Part shown: piece by piece, positions 11,299-20,653 of the stretch | How positions within the stretch are numbered: the first letter of the stretch is position 1 | How the letters are laid out: each line of letters opens with the position of its first letter | Source: Marinomonas flavescens | GTDB taxonomy: Bacteria > Pseudomonadota > Gammaproteobacteria > Pseudomonadales > Marinomonadaceae | DNA length: 64,000 nucleotides | NCBI RefSeq assembly: GCF_004352835.1 | Contig: NZ_SJSB01000004.1 | Span: forward strand, 1 to 64,000 | Reading direction: 5' to 3' | The notes under the pieces: generated by a model | The model's database searches: none | Told to the model about the DNA's origin: nothing | What the model saw: only the letters and a program-made list of their open reading frames with translations | Position numbers and translations under genes: made by a program

Positions 11299-11327
11299 AG
11301 ACTAGGGTAAGTTAACGTAAACGTCAA
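11299..11327 (-). promoter_or_regulatory. Sigma70-like promoter of the liu operon
   Basis: On the minus strand TTGACG (11322-11327) and TAGTCT (11299-11304) are separated by 17 bases, a near-consensus arrangement. The transcript would start near 11292, upstream of the chosen liuR start, leaving a very short leader. The -35 box overlaps the LiuR-like operator. Confidence 0.55.
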
Positions 11328-11328
11328 C
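11311..11328. promoter_or_regulatory. LiuR-like operator
   Basis: The 18-mer GTTAACGTAAACGTCAAC (GTTGACGTTTACGTTAAC on the other strand) is an imperfect palindrome of the ACGTAAACG type. This matches the consensus described for LiuR in gammaproteobacteria as I recall it. It lies over the -35 region of the liu promoter, as expected for repression. Confidence 0.7.
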
Positions 11329-11807
11329 TTTAAATTGTCGATAAATTAATCAGATGATCCACTAGGAGAAAATAGTGACCAACGCACAAGCGACTAAGTT
11401 TTTAATGCCAAGAATTGCAATTTCGTTAATTTGGGTTGAATATCGATGAACTTGATTAAAGCCCTTACCAAATAAAAGGGCATTGAAAATAGCCATATAC
11501 CAAAAAACAGCGTGGCGAAAAAGCCAAAGCATACGGGAAACATTTCCCCATGCACTCGTGTACGACACCACCCTCAAGTCGTATCAGATAACTGAGGATT
11601 TAGTGCCTCAAAATTTAAATAGTTACTAATTTAAATAGTTACTAATTTAAATAGTAACTGCGAGCGTTAGGGGTGAGTCCGAGGCGAGTGGCCCGACTAA
11701 TATTTTCTTATAAATAAACGGCTTTTTTACCATCGCAAGTCATTATCGAGTAATATCTTTAGATACATATTTTTACATTCATATTTATATGGCTTTTTAA
11801 CGCGTCA
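11328..11807. other. Intergenic region between the liu operon and the defence island
   Basis: This 480-base divergent region carries the upstream side of the liu promoter, a 16-bp tandem repeat at 11612-11659, and an AT-rich stretch (11700-11800) that probably holds the hsdM promoter. A short minus-strand open frame at 11362-11577 has no ribosome binding site or recognisable domain, and I do not count it as a gene. It marks the left border of the accessory island. Confidence 0.5.
11612..11659. repeat. Three tandem copies of a 16-bp AT-rich repeat
   Basis: The unit AATTTAAATAGTTACT occurs at 11612-11627 and 11628-11643 exactly. A third copy at 11644-11659 differs by one base (AATTTAAATAGTAACT). 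The array lies about 150 bases upstream of hsdM. Its role is unknown; it could be a protein-binding array or simple slippage. Confidence 0.9.
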
Positions 11808-13499
11808 ATGGAGAAACCCCAGTACATGGAATCCACGAATCACCCAGACTCTCAATCAGCGACGACATCCGCTGCCATTAAAAAGTCACCTGCGAAAAAA
11901 TCGCCTGCTAAGAAGAAGCCAAGCAAAGGCTTTGAAGAAACCTTATGGGACACGGCGAACCAGTTACGCGGCAGTGTAGAATCTTCCGAATACAAGCACG
12001 TTGTGTTGAGTCTGGTGTTCTTAAAGTTCATCAGTGATAAGTTCGAAGCCCGTCGCCAAAAGATGCTCGACGATGGTCAAGAAGCCTTCATCGAGATGAA
12101 AGAGTTTTATCAGCAAGACAACATCTTCTATTTACCCGAAGAAACCCGTTGGTCGTTTATTAAAGCGCGCGCCAAACAAGACAATATTGCCGTACTCATC
12201 GACACCGCGTTATCGACTATCGAAAAGAACAACCCAAGCTTAAAAGGCGCCTTGCCAGACAACTATTTCACTCGCCAAGAACTAGAAGTGAAAAAGCTCG
12301 CGTCCTTGATAGACACCATAGAAAACATCGACACTTTAGCCAATGAATGCAACGCCACCGATGAAGACTTAGTCGGTCGCGTGTACGAATACTTCCTCGG
12401 CAAATTCGCCGCCACAGAAGGCAAGGGCGGTGGCGAGTTCTACACCCCTAAATCTGTCGTGACCTTATTGGCACAAATGCTCGAACCATATCAAGGCAAG
12501 GTTTACGACCCGTGCTGTGGTTCTGGTGGTATGTTTGTGCAGTCGTTGAAATTTGTCCAGCAGCACGAAGGCCGCAGTAAAGACATCGCCATTTACGGTC
12601 AAGAGCTTACCGCGACCACGTACAAACTGGCGAAGATGAACCTAGCGGTACGCGGTTTGTCTGGCAACTTAGGTGAAAAGCCGGCGGATACGTTTTTCTC
12701 CGATCAGCACAAAGATCTAAAAGCCGATTACATCATGGCCAATCCGCCGTTTAACTTAAAAGACTGGCGCGATGAAGCAGAATTAACCGACGACCCGCGT
12801 TTTGCGGGTTACCGTACGCCGCCCACTGGCAACGCCAACTACGCGTGGATATTGCATATGTTGTCGAAGCTGAGCGAAACCGGCACCGCAGGGTTTGTAT
12901 TGGCCAACGGTTCCATGAGTTCTAACACCTCGGGCGAAGGCGAAATACGCCAACAGTTGATCGAAAACGACCGCATTGAATGCATGATCGCCTTACCGGG
13001 GCAATTGTTCTATACCACGCAAATTCCTGTGTGTTTGTGGTTTATGTCGAAAGACAAAACCGCCAACAGCGACAAAGGCTTCCGTAACCGTGAAACCGAA
13101 ACCTTGTTTATCGACGCCCGCGAAATGGGCTCCATGATCAGTCGTGTACACAAAGAACTCACGGTAGATGATTTAAACCTGATCGCCGACACCTTTCACG
13201 CATGGCGCAGCAGCGACGACGCCTTGCAAAAACGTGTCGACAGCGGTGATTGCAAAGTCACTGAATACCAAGACCAAGCGGGCTTCTGCAAATCCGTCAC
13301 CATTGAAGACATGAAAGCCAACGATTACGTACTCACACCAGGACGCTACGTGGGCGCAGCGGAAATAGAAGACGATGGCATTCCCTTTGAAACGAAAATG
13401 CGCGAACTTAGCCAAACCCTCTACAGCCAAATGAACCAAGCCGAAGCACTTGATAAATCAATCCGTAAGAATCTAGAAGGGCTGGGTTATGGGGAGTGA
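11808..13499 (+). CDS. hsdM: Type I restriction-modification system, DNA methyltransferase subunit HsdM
   Basis: This 563-residue protein is the N6-adenine methyltransferase of a Type I R-M complex. The N-terminal HsdM_N helical domain (FEETLWDTANQLRGSVESSEY) follows a Lys/Ala/Pro-rich tail with two SPAKK repeats. The AdoMet-binding motif DPCCGSGGMF is at about residue 234 and the catalytic NPPF at about 314. The start is uncertain. The ATG at 11808 has no good ribosome binding site, and the in-frame ATG at 11826 follows a GGAG at long spacing. The gene overlaps hsdS by 11 bases, typical of hsd operons. Confidence 0.95.
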   Translation: MEKPQYMESTNHPDSQSATTSAAIKKSPAKKSPAKKKPSKGFEETLWDTANQLRGSVESSEYKHVVLSLVFLKFISDKFEARRQKMLDDGQEAFIEMKEFYQQDNIFYLPEETRWSFIKARAKQDNIAVLIDTALSTIEKNNPSLKGALPDNYFTRQELEVKKLASLIDTIENIDTLANECNATDEDLVGRVYEYFLGKFAATEGKGGGEFYTPKSVVTLLAQMLEPYQGKVYDPCCGSGGMFVQSLKFVQQHEGRSKDIAIYGQELTATTYKLAKMNLAVRGLSGNLGEKPADTFFSDQHKDLKADYIMANPPFNLKDWRDEAELTDDPRFAGYRTPPTGNANYAWILHMLSKLSETGTAGFVLANGSMSSNTSGEGEIRQQLIENDRIECMIALPGQLFYTTQIPVCLWFMSKDKTANSDKGFRNRETETLFIDAREMGSMISRVHKELTVDDLNLIADTFHAWRSSDDALQKRVDSGDCKVTEYQDQAGFCKSVTIEDMKANDYVLTPGRYVGAAEIEDDGIPFETKMRELSQTLYSQMNQAEALDKSIRKNLEGLGYGE

Positions 13500-14877
13500 A
13501 AAATATAACTTTCCAATTGATTGGGATGTGAAGCCATTAGTTCAATGTACTTCTAATAAAAATATTTCCTATGGAATAGTACAGCCAGGTCAGCATGATG
13601 AAACTGGTATTGGAATAATCCGAGTAAACAATTTCGAAAATGGACAGATAAATACGAAAGATGCTCTTAAAGTATCTTTTAAGATTGAAAATAAATTTGA
13701 AAAAACACGATTAGTTGGTGGAGAGGTGCTTCTTACCCTTGTTGGAAGTACTGGTCAAAGTGCTGTTGTGCCAGTTTCATTACAAGGTTGGAATGTAGCA
13801 CGTGCAATAGCTGTTATAAGGCCATCAGCTGCTATTAGTGCTGAATGGATCGATATTTGTCTTAAATCACCGTTATCTAAACAATTCTTAGATGATAGAG
13901 CTAATACAACAGTTCAAAAAACACTTAATTTAAAGGATGTTAAGGAAATACCTATACCCTTACCTCCTCTGAATGAAAGAAGTGAAATTGAACTTATAAT
14001 TACTAATTTCGACAAAAAAATCACTCTCAATCGCCAAATCAACCAAACTTTAGAGCAAATGGCGCAGGCCTTGTTTAAGTCGTGGTTTGTGGATTTTGAT
14101 CCTGTCATCGACAACGCCTTAGACGCAGGTTTTTTCGATGCAGCAACCAACAGCGAATTGAGCAGCCTTCCTCCAGCTTTAATTGCCCGCGCTGAATTAC
14201 GCAAAACCGCCCGCGCCAGCGACGACTTTCAAGCCTTACCAGACCACATCCGCCAGCTTTTCCCTAGTGCATTTGAAGACAGCCAAGAACCGAGTGTTGG
14301 GATTAAAGGCTGGGTGCCGAAAGGGTGCAGTGTTAAAGGCTTAGAAAGTAGAATTAAATTTTCAAATGGGAAGACCAAAAAATCAGACGATAAAGGAAAA
14401 TACCCACTTTACGGCGCTAATGGAATTATTGGTTTTAGTGATGACTCAAGATTTAGTAATGCGATTATTATAGGAAGAGTTGGCGCATATTGTGGTGCAA
14501 TTGAGTATTGCTCTGGATTATTCTGGCCTTCGGATAACACTATCGTCGCATCAGCTAAAATAGATCAAAATGAATTGGCTTTTATACTATATCTTTTAAA
14601 ACATTTAAATCTGAATCGTTATGCAGGTGGAGCAGCTCAACCTCTATTAAATCAAAGAACCTTGAATCAAATTGCGTTTTCATTTTCTTCACCAGAATTA
14701 CTTTTAAAGTATTCTGAAATTATTGATCTTAATTTGAAGAAAATCGAACAATTGAGTTTAGAAAATGAGTCTCTGATACAAATAAGAGACATCTTATTGC
14801 CCAAACTCATCTCCGGTGAATTACGTTTGGATTCACCAGAAGTAGAGCAAGCCAATGCGTTGATGGACGCAGAATAA
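13489..14877 (+). CDS. hsdS: Type I restriction-modification system, specificity subunit HsdS
   Basis: The 462-residue subunit recognises the bipartite target sequence and bridges HsdM and HsdR. It contains two target-recognition domains (about residues 5-165 and 270-410). Each is followed by a conserved helical spacer: IPIPLPPLNERSEIELIITNFDKKI in the middle, and [25 protein letters not shown] at the end. The TRDs are visibly more AT-rich than the conserved spacers, the usual pattern of TRD exchange. A short REP-like GC-rich element follows it. Confidence 0.92.
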   Translation: MGSEKYNFPIDWDVKPLVQCTSNKNISYGIVQPGQHDETGIGIIRVNNFENGQINTKDALKVSFKIENKFEKTRLVGGEVLLTLVGSTGQSAVVPVSLQGWNVARAIAVIRPSAAISAEWIDICLKSPLSKQFLDDRANTTVQKTLNLKDVKEIPIPLPPLNERSEIELIITNFDKKITLNRQINQTLEQMAQALFKSWFVDFDPVIDNALDAGFFDAATNSELSSLPPALIARAELRKTARASDDFQALPDHIRQLFPSAFEDSQEPSVGIKGWVPKGCSVKGLESRIKFSNGKTKKSDDKGKYPLYGANGIIGFSDDSRFSNAIIIGRVGAYCGAIEYCSGLFWPSDNTIVASAKIDQNELAFILYLLKHLNLNRYAGGAAQPLLNQRTLNQIAFSFSSPELLLKYSEIIDLNLKKIEQLSLENESLIQIRDILLPKLISGELRLDSPEVEQANALMDAE

Positions 14878-14955
14878 CCCCCTCCCAACCCCCTTGAAGA
14901 GAAAGGGGGAGGGGCTAGAACATGACACTTCTTTGAAGGTAAAGGGTGGGGTTGG
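14878..14955. repeat. GC-rich REP-like palindromic element, two degenerate copies
   Basis: Directly after hsdS a C-rich then G-rich stretch forms a hairpin (CCCCCTT at 14889-14895 with AAGGGGG at 14903-14909, extended by an outer C-run and G-run). A second degenerate copy of the G-rich arm (TTGAAGGTAAAGGGTGGGG) lies at about 14933-14951. It resembles extragenic palindromes of the REP type. It could also act as a weak terminator or mRNA stabiliser between hsdS and hsdR. Confidence 0.6.
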
Positions 14956-14994
14956 TCATTATTAATAACACGCAGTCAGAAGGATTTTTATTGC

Positions 14995-17900
14995 ATGGGT
15001 TCGATGTTTACTGAGGCAAAATTAGAGCAAGCCATTATTGAATTGATGGGCGAGCAGGGTTATCCCCATGTGTTAGGTCAGAAGATACACCGAGCGGATC
15101 AGTCTCAGGTGTTGATCGTCGACGATGTGCGTGAGTATTTGTCTTGCCAATATCACGCTGACGGTATTACGACGAACGAGATCGAGTCGATCATTCGTCA
15201 GTTAAGCGCCTTGCCTGCCAGTGATTTGTACCAGAGCAATAAAACCTTCAGTGCTTGGCTGTCTAATGGTTTCTTGTTGAAGCGAGAAGACCGTAACCAA
15301 AAAGATTTGTACATCGAGCTGATCGATACTCGCCACCTGAATGAAACGTTGGCTCAGTTATTTGCCACTCCGAAAGATCTGGCGAAAGTCGCTGAAGGTC
15401 AAATCCATTATTTGTCGTCGGCGAATAACGCGCCAAACAGTCATAATGTCTACAAGATGGTGAATCAGCTTGAGATAGAAGGCGTGGATGGTCAGATGCG
15501 CATTCCCGATGGCATCTTGTACGTAAACGGCTTGCCGCTGGTGGTGTTTGAGTTTAAATCCGCTGTGCGTGAAAACAACGCCACCATTCATGACGCTTGG
15601 CAACAAATCTGTATTCGTTACCAGCGGGATATTCCCCAACTGTTTGTTTACAACGCCTTGTGCATCATCAGCGATGGGGTCAACAACAAGCTGGGTAATG
15701 TGTTTGCGCCTTACGAGTTTTATTACGCGTGGCGCAAGGAGACAGGCTTTGAGTCTGCCGAGAAAGACGGCATCAATTCCCTCTATACCATGCTCCACGG
15801 CTTGTTCCATCCCACTCGATTGTTGGATGTGATTAAGAACTTTGTCTTCTTTCCTGACACCACGAAAAAAGAAGTCAAAATCAGTTGTCGTTATCCGCAA
15901 TATTACGCCGCTCGCAAGCTGTATTTTAATATCCTCAAAGAACGCAAGCCCCTTGGCTCAGGCAAAGGTGGTACCTACTTTGGTGCGACGGGTTGTGGCA
16001 AGAGTTTCACCATGCAGTTCTTGTGTCGCTTGTTGATGAAAAGCATCGATTTTGAAAGCCCAACCATTGTATTGATCACGGATCGAACCGATTTAGACGA
16101 CCAACTCGCCAAACAGTTTACCGGCGCGACAGGTTACATTGGCGACGACACCATTGTCTCCGTCACCAGCCGAGCCGATTTGCGTGAAAAGCTGCAAGGC
16201 ATCAAAAGCGGCGGGGTATTTCTAACCACCATTCATAAATTCACCGAAGATCTACAGCTGTTGTCGGATCGTACCAACATCATTTGTATTTCAGACGAAG
16301 CTCATCGCTCGCAAGTGAATCTCGACAAAAAAGTAGTGATCAAATATCAAGATGGCAAAGCCGTATCGGTAAAAGAAACCTATGGCTTCGCTAAGTATCT
16401 GCATGACTCTTTGCCGAACGCGACTTACGTGGGCTTTACGGGAACGCCAATAGACGCCACGTTGGATGTGTTTGGACAAGCCATCGACAGCTACACCATG
16501 ACAGAAGCGGTGAACGACGAAATCACCGTGCGCATTGTCTACGAAGGGCGTGCTGCAAAAGTCTTTTTGGACAACAGTAAACTCAAAGAAGTTGAGGCTT
16601 ATTACGATGTGTGTGCACAAGAAGGCTCCAGCGAACATCAGATAGAAGAAAGTAAAAAAGCCTCAGCCAATATGAATGCCATCTTGGGCGACCCTGACCG
16701 TATCGCTGCGTTAGCGAAGGACTTTGTGATTCATTATGAAAGCCGAGTCAGTGAAGGCGCTACGGTGAAAGGTAAGGCGATGTTTGTCTGCGCCAACCGA
16801 GAAATCGCCTATGACTTCTATAAAGCGGTAAAAGCACTACGCCCCGATTGGTTTGAGAAACATTTAACCTCAGATGAAAATCTCCAATTAACTGAGAAAG
16901 AGCAAGAAGCTTTATTGCCGCTCGAAAAAGTGCAGATGGTCATGTCCCAAGGGGAAAATGACACCGCCGAATTGTATGCGCTAGTGGGCAAGAAAGAACA
17001 CCGTAAAGAGCTAGATCGACAATTCAAGAACCCGCTTTCCAACTTCAAAATCGCCATCGTCGTAGATATGTGGCTAACCGGCTTTGATGTCCCTGAATTA
17101 GACACCATTTACATTGATAAACCGCTGCAAAAGCACAACCTGATTCAAACCATTTCCCGCGTTAACCGTAAACTGGAAGGCAAAGAAAAAGGCTTGGTGG
17201 TGGATTACATCGGCATTAAATCTCGAATGAATCAAGCACTGGCCCAGTACTCCAAAGCGGATACAACCAGCATGGAAGATGTGAATTTATCTGTGGTGGA
17301 GGTGAAGAACCATTTAGATTTACTCAAGCAGATGTTTCATGGCTTTGATGTGTCTGGCTATTTTAGTAATGAGCCCCGTGAGCAGTTGGAATGCTTAAAC
17401 CAAGCGGCCGAATTTATCCTGCAAACGAAGAAAGGCGAGAACCGCTTCATGAGCTTAGTAAAACGGCTAAAAGCCGCTTACGACGTGTGCTGTGGCAATG
17501 AGCGGATTGATCAAAGCGAACGGGACTTGATTCATTTCTACATCGCGGTACGTTCAATTATCTTCAAGCTCACCAAAGGCGATGCGCCAGACACCGCGCA
17601 AATGAATGCCCGTGTACGCGAGCTGATTGCCGAAGCCTTGCGAGCAGACGGGGTAGAGGAGATCTTCACCATAGGCGAAGCAAAAGCTGACGCCATTGAT
17701 ATTTTTGATGAAGACTACCTAGAGCGCATCAACAAAATCAAACTGCCCAATACCAAAATTCAACTGCTGCAAAAACTACTGCAAAAAGCCATTGGCGACT
17801 TTAAAAAGGTCAACCAAGTGAAAGGCATGGACTTCTCAAAACGCTTTGAAGCCTTGGTAGAACAATACAACGAACGTCGCGACGAAGATGTTTTGAACGG

Positions 17901-18273
17901 AGAAGAGTTCGACACCTTCAGCCAAGAAATGACCGATATGGTGTATGACATGGCAAAGGAAATGGGCTCCTTCGCCGACCTTGGCATCGACCTAGAAGAA
18001 AAAGCCTTCTACGACATCCTTGAACACATGCAGAAAAAATACGAATTCAGCTACGACAGCGACAAACTACTCGAACTCGCCAAAGCCATGAAAACCATCG
18101 TCGACGACGTCGCCAAATACCCCGACTTCGCCAAACGCGACGACATAAAAGCCACACTAAAAGTCGACCTAATACTCCTACTGCACAAATACGGCTTCCC
18201 ACCCGTCGCCAACGACGACGTGTATAAAAGCGTACTAGAGCAGGCCGAGAATTATAAGAAGTATCGTGGGTGA
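14995..18273 (+). CDS. hsdR: Type I restriction enzyme, endonuclease/translocase subunit HsdR
   Basis: The 1092-residue motor subunit cleaves DNA lacking the host methylation after ATP-driven translocation. The N-terminal PD-(D/E)xK nuclease region contains DGILYVNGLPLVVFEFKSA near residues 171-189. The superfamily 2 helicase core shows FGATGCGKSFTMQ (Walker A, about residue 330), ISDEAHRSQ (DEAH, about 433) and GFTGTPID. The late motifs DMWLTGFDVPELD and QTISRVNRKL lie near residues 686-725. A long helical C-terminal domain binds the methylase core. Length is normal. The start may be the ATG at 14995 or 15004. Confidence 0.95.
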   Translation: MGSMFTEAKLEQAIIELMGEQGYPHVLGQKIHRADQSQVLIVDDVREYLSCQYHADGITTNEIESIIRQLSALPASDLYQSNKTFSAWLSNGFLLKREDRNQKDLYIELIDTRHLNETLAQLFATPKDLAKVAEGQIHYLSSANNAPNSHNVYKMVNQLEIEGVDGQMRIPDGILYVNGLPLVVFEFKSAVRENNATIHDAWQQICIRYQRDIPQLFVYNALCIISDGVNNKLGNVFAPYEFYYAWRKETGFESAEKDGINSLYTMLHGLFHPTRLLDVIKNFVFFPDTTKKEVKISCRYPQYYAARKLYFNILKERKPLGSGKGGTYFGATGCGKSFTMQFLCRLLMKSIDFESPTIVLITDRTDLDDQLAKQFTGATGYIGDDTIVSVTSRADLREKLQGIKSGGVFLTTIHKFTEDLQLLSDRTNIICISDEAHRSQVNLDKKVVIKYQDGKAVSVKETYGFAKYLHDSLPNATYVGFTGTPIDATLDVFGQAIDSYTMTEAVNDEITVRIVYEGRAAKVFLDNSKLKEVEAYYDVCAQEGSSEHQIEESKKASANMNAILGDPDRIAALAKDFVIHYESRVSEGATVKGKAMFVCANREIAYDFYKAVKALRPDWFEKHLTSDENLQLTEKEQEALLPLEKVQMVMSQGENDTAELYALVGKKEHRKELDRQFKNPLSNFKIAIVVDMWLTGFDVPELDTIYIDKPLQKHNLIQTISRVNRKLEGKEKGLVVDYIGIKSRMNQALAQYSKADTTSMEDVNLSVVEVKNHLDLLKQMFHGFDVSGYFSNEPREQLECLNQAAEFILQTKKGENRFMSLVKRLKAAYDVCCGNERIDQSERDLIHFYIAVRSIIFKLTKGDAPDTAQMNARVRELIAEALRADGVEEIFTIGEAKADAIDIFDEDYLERINKIKLPNTKIQLLQKLLQKAIGDFKKVNQVKGMDFSKRFEALVEQYNERRDEDVLNGEEFDTFSQEMTDMVYDMAKEMGSFADLGIDLEEKAFYDILEHMQKKYEFSYDSDKLLELAKAMKTIVDDVAKYPDFAKRDDIKATLKVDLILLLHKYGFPPVANDDVYKSVLEQAENYKKYRG

Positions 18274-18449
18274 TAATGGCAGTAATCTTGGAAGTACTGA
18301 ATATAAAGCAATCTCTCTTTTGATCGATATTATGGTTAGATTATGTTTTTTTAGATATTTTTTTTCAAAATATGAACTATTAGTTATAAATAAATATATT
18401 GTTAAAAGCAAGGTGTTTTAAATAGATAGTTCTATTAATAGGGGGATAA

Positions 18450-20651
18450 GTGGAAAATAAAATATACAATTTTGATGAGTTAGAAGGGTTATCTGATATA
18501 GATTTGGAAGAGATTCTTGAGAGAAGTTGGAATATTGAAAATGGTAATTTTGAGGTTTGGGGGGAAGTCAAACTATTTGCAGATAAAACTTGGGGATATT
18601 TAATAAATCCTAGAACAATAAGCGAAAACAAATTAATTTCTTATCCATTAACTGGAATTAATAACACATGTAAATTTTTTATTAATCCAAAAGATGTGAA
18701 AAAAATTGGAGATGAAAACACCTCATCTTTCGTTCGCTGTAAACTACAATTATCTCCTCTATCTGAAAGAGAAAAACATAATATTCCTTTCGAAATGAAC
18801 ACTTGTCCTGGAAGCTTCTCATTACTTGAAAAGCTACCATTCGATATTTCGAATGATATATTTACTAACGATAATATGTCTTCATTTATGTCCAAATCTA
18901 TATATGACTTTTACCATGAAAAAGCAGATGAAAAAATAAAAGATGATTTTTATATCCTAAAAAAAAGACTAAATGATGAGTTGTTAGAATCGAGAAAAGT
19001 AGTAGAGGAAGAACTTAATGGAATTAAAAATGAGAAGTCAGTTGCAGAGATAGAACGTAATACTACATTAAAAGCCAATAAAGTGTTGATAGCTAAAAAA
19101 GAAATTCTCGACTCAAAAATTGAATCATTAACCTTTAAAGAGCAAGAAAAAGTAAAACATATAACCCAATTAAAAAAAGAGTTTCACGACTTAGAGGCTG
19201 GAATGAATAATAAAATTGAACGTCTAAGAAAATATGTATCTGATAAGGCTTTATTTTTAAAAACATTTGAGTTTGTTGATGAAGAAGATCTAGGTTGTTT
19301 TTTACTTGAGTCAAATTCGAATAATGAAATTGTCGATGGTTTTTCATTTAAAAATATATTGGGTGGTGATTACTATAAAGCAGTCTCTTATATACAGGCA
19401 TATTTAGTGAAAAAAGGTGTTTTATATCCGCGGCATATTGTTGAAAATTATATAACATTGTTACGTACAAAGGATCTGATTGTACTTGCTGGTGATTCAG
19501 GTTCTGGTAAAACTAATTTAGTTAAGTCTTTTGCAAAAGCTGTTGGTGGAAAATCTATTATTATACCGGTCAAACCAAATTGGACAAGCTCAGAAGATCT
19601 TTTAGGATATTACAACCCCTTAGAAAAAAAGTACCTTGCAACTCCATTTCTTGAAGCATTAATTGAAGCTAATAAAAACCCTGATATCCCATATTTTATT
19701 TGCCTTGATGAAATGAATCTTGCAAGAGTCGAATATTATTTTGCTGATTTTTTATCGCTTTTAGAATCTAGGGATGAAGAACCAGAAATTAAGCTTTATG
19801 CAGAAGATGAATCTGCACACGTACTGTCAGAATTAAAGGCTGTTGTTGAAATTATTCAAGCAGGGAAAGAAAAATATAGTCAAGATGGTGTTGTTAACTT
19901 TATTGAGTTGTTGAAAGATGAGGAGCTTACACAGCATTTGAGACAAGCATTTGGATTTAGTGATAAAAATTCTCTTATCAAATATCACAGTGAAATACGA
20001 CGTATGTTATCTGCTGCTATTACAATGCCTTCAAGTATTAAAATGCCAGAAAATGTACATATTATTGGTGCCATTAATATTGATGAGACAACACATTATC
20101 TATCCCCCAAAATTCTTGATAGAGCTCATATCATGCGCTTTGAATCGCCACTTTTATCTGATTGGGATCAAATTTTATCTGAAGTTGAACGGTACGATTT
20201 TGTTGATGTAACAAAGCCATTACTTTTTGAAATAAAGGAGCTAGGCGAACGGAATGATTATCCGAAATTTGACTGGAATAATGAATTTTGTAAATTATTT
20301 ATTGAACTTAATAAAGAGTTTTTTCATAAGCTAGGTATCGAATTCGGAATGCGTACTATTCGTCAAGGGCTTAATTATCTTGCTTTTTTTGAATCGGTGA
20401 ATGATGACTCTATTTTATCTATTAATAATTTTTTATTACATAAGGTTCTACCTAAATTTACTTTTGATGGTAATAAATCATTGGGACAACAAACCAAATT
20501 AGATTTAATAGAGAAGGTGTTTATAGAGCGGATTAAGAAAGAGTTACCTACATATACTGAGATGCCTCAAATATTTTCAGCCGTCGCTGTATTAGAAAGT
20601 GTCATACAAGATGCTAAAGTAAATGATGGTGTCGTGAATTTCTGGTCATAA
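18450..20651 (+). CDS. McrB-like AAA+ GTPase with OB/cold-shock-like N-terminus and coiled coil
   Basis: This 733-residue protein looks like the motor of a Type IV (McrBC-like) restriction system. Residues about 34-120 resemble a cold-shock/OB domain (VWGEVKLFADKTWGYLINP, then FFINPKDVK). Residues about 160-270 form a long charged coiled coil. The AAA+ domain begins near 330, with GDSGSGKTNLV (Walker A) near 347 and the McrB signature LDEMNLARVEYYFADFLSLLE near 417-437. GAINIDETTHYLSPKILDRA (sensor/arginine-finger region) follows near 540. The start is a GTG behind GGGGGA. It is strikingly AT-rich compared with hsdR. It lies two bases upstream of the nuclease partner. The layout resembles systems described as CoCoNuTs, but this is inference. 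Confidence 0.82.
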   Translation: MENKIYNFDELEGLSDIDLEEILERSWNIENGNFEVWGEVKLFADKTWGYLINPRTISENKLISYPLTGINNTCKFFINPKDVKKIGDENTSSFVRCKLQLSPLSEREKHNIPFEMNTCPGSFSLLEKLPFDISNDIFTNDNMSSFMSKSIYDFYHEKADEKIKDDFYILKKRLNDELLESRKVVEEELNGIKNEKSVAEIERNTTLKANKVLIAKKEILDSKIESLTFKEQEKVKHITQLKKEFHDLEAGMNNKIERLRKYVSDKALFLKTFEFVDEEDLGCFLLESNSNNEIVDGFSFKNILGGDYYKAVSYIQAYLVKKGVLYPRHIVENYITLLRTKDLIVLAGDSGSGKTNLVKSFAKAVGGKSIIIPVKPNWTSSEDLLGYYNPLEKKYLATPFLEALIEANKNPDIPYFICLDEMNLARVEYYFADFLSLLESRDEEPEIKLYAEDESAHVLSELKAVVEIIQAGKEKYSQDGVVNFIELLKDEELTQHLRQAFGFSDKNSLIKYHSEIRRMLSAAITMPSSIKMPENVHIIGAINIDETTHYLSPKILDRAHIMRFESPLLSDWDQILSEVERYDFVDVTKPLLFEIKELGERNDYPKFDWNNEFCKLFIELNKEFFHKLGIEFGMRTIRQGLNYLAFFESVNDDSILSINNFLLHKVLPKFTFDGNKSLGQQTKLDLIEKVFIERIKKELPTYTEMPQIFSAVAVLESVIQDAKVNDGVVNFWS

Positions 20652-20653
20652 TT

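Noticed and set aside
11362-11577. Minus-strand open frame of 71 codons between liuR and hsdM
   Set aside because: No ribosome binding site, no recognisable domain and odd composition; probably a chance frame in the intergenic region.
14667-14888. Minus-strand open frame over the end of hsdS
   Set aside because: It is antisense to a well-supported gene and has no family features.
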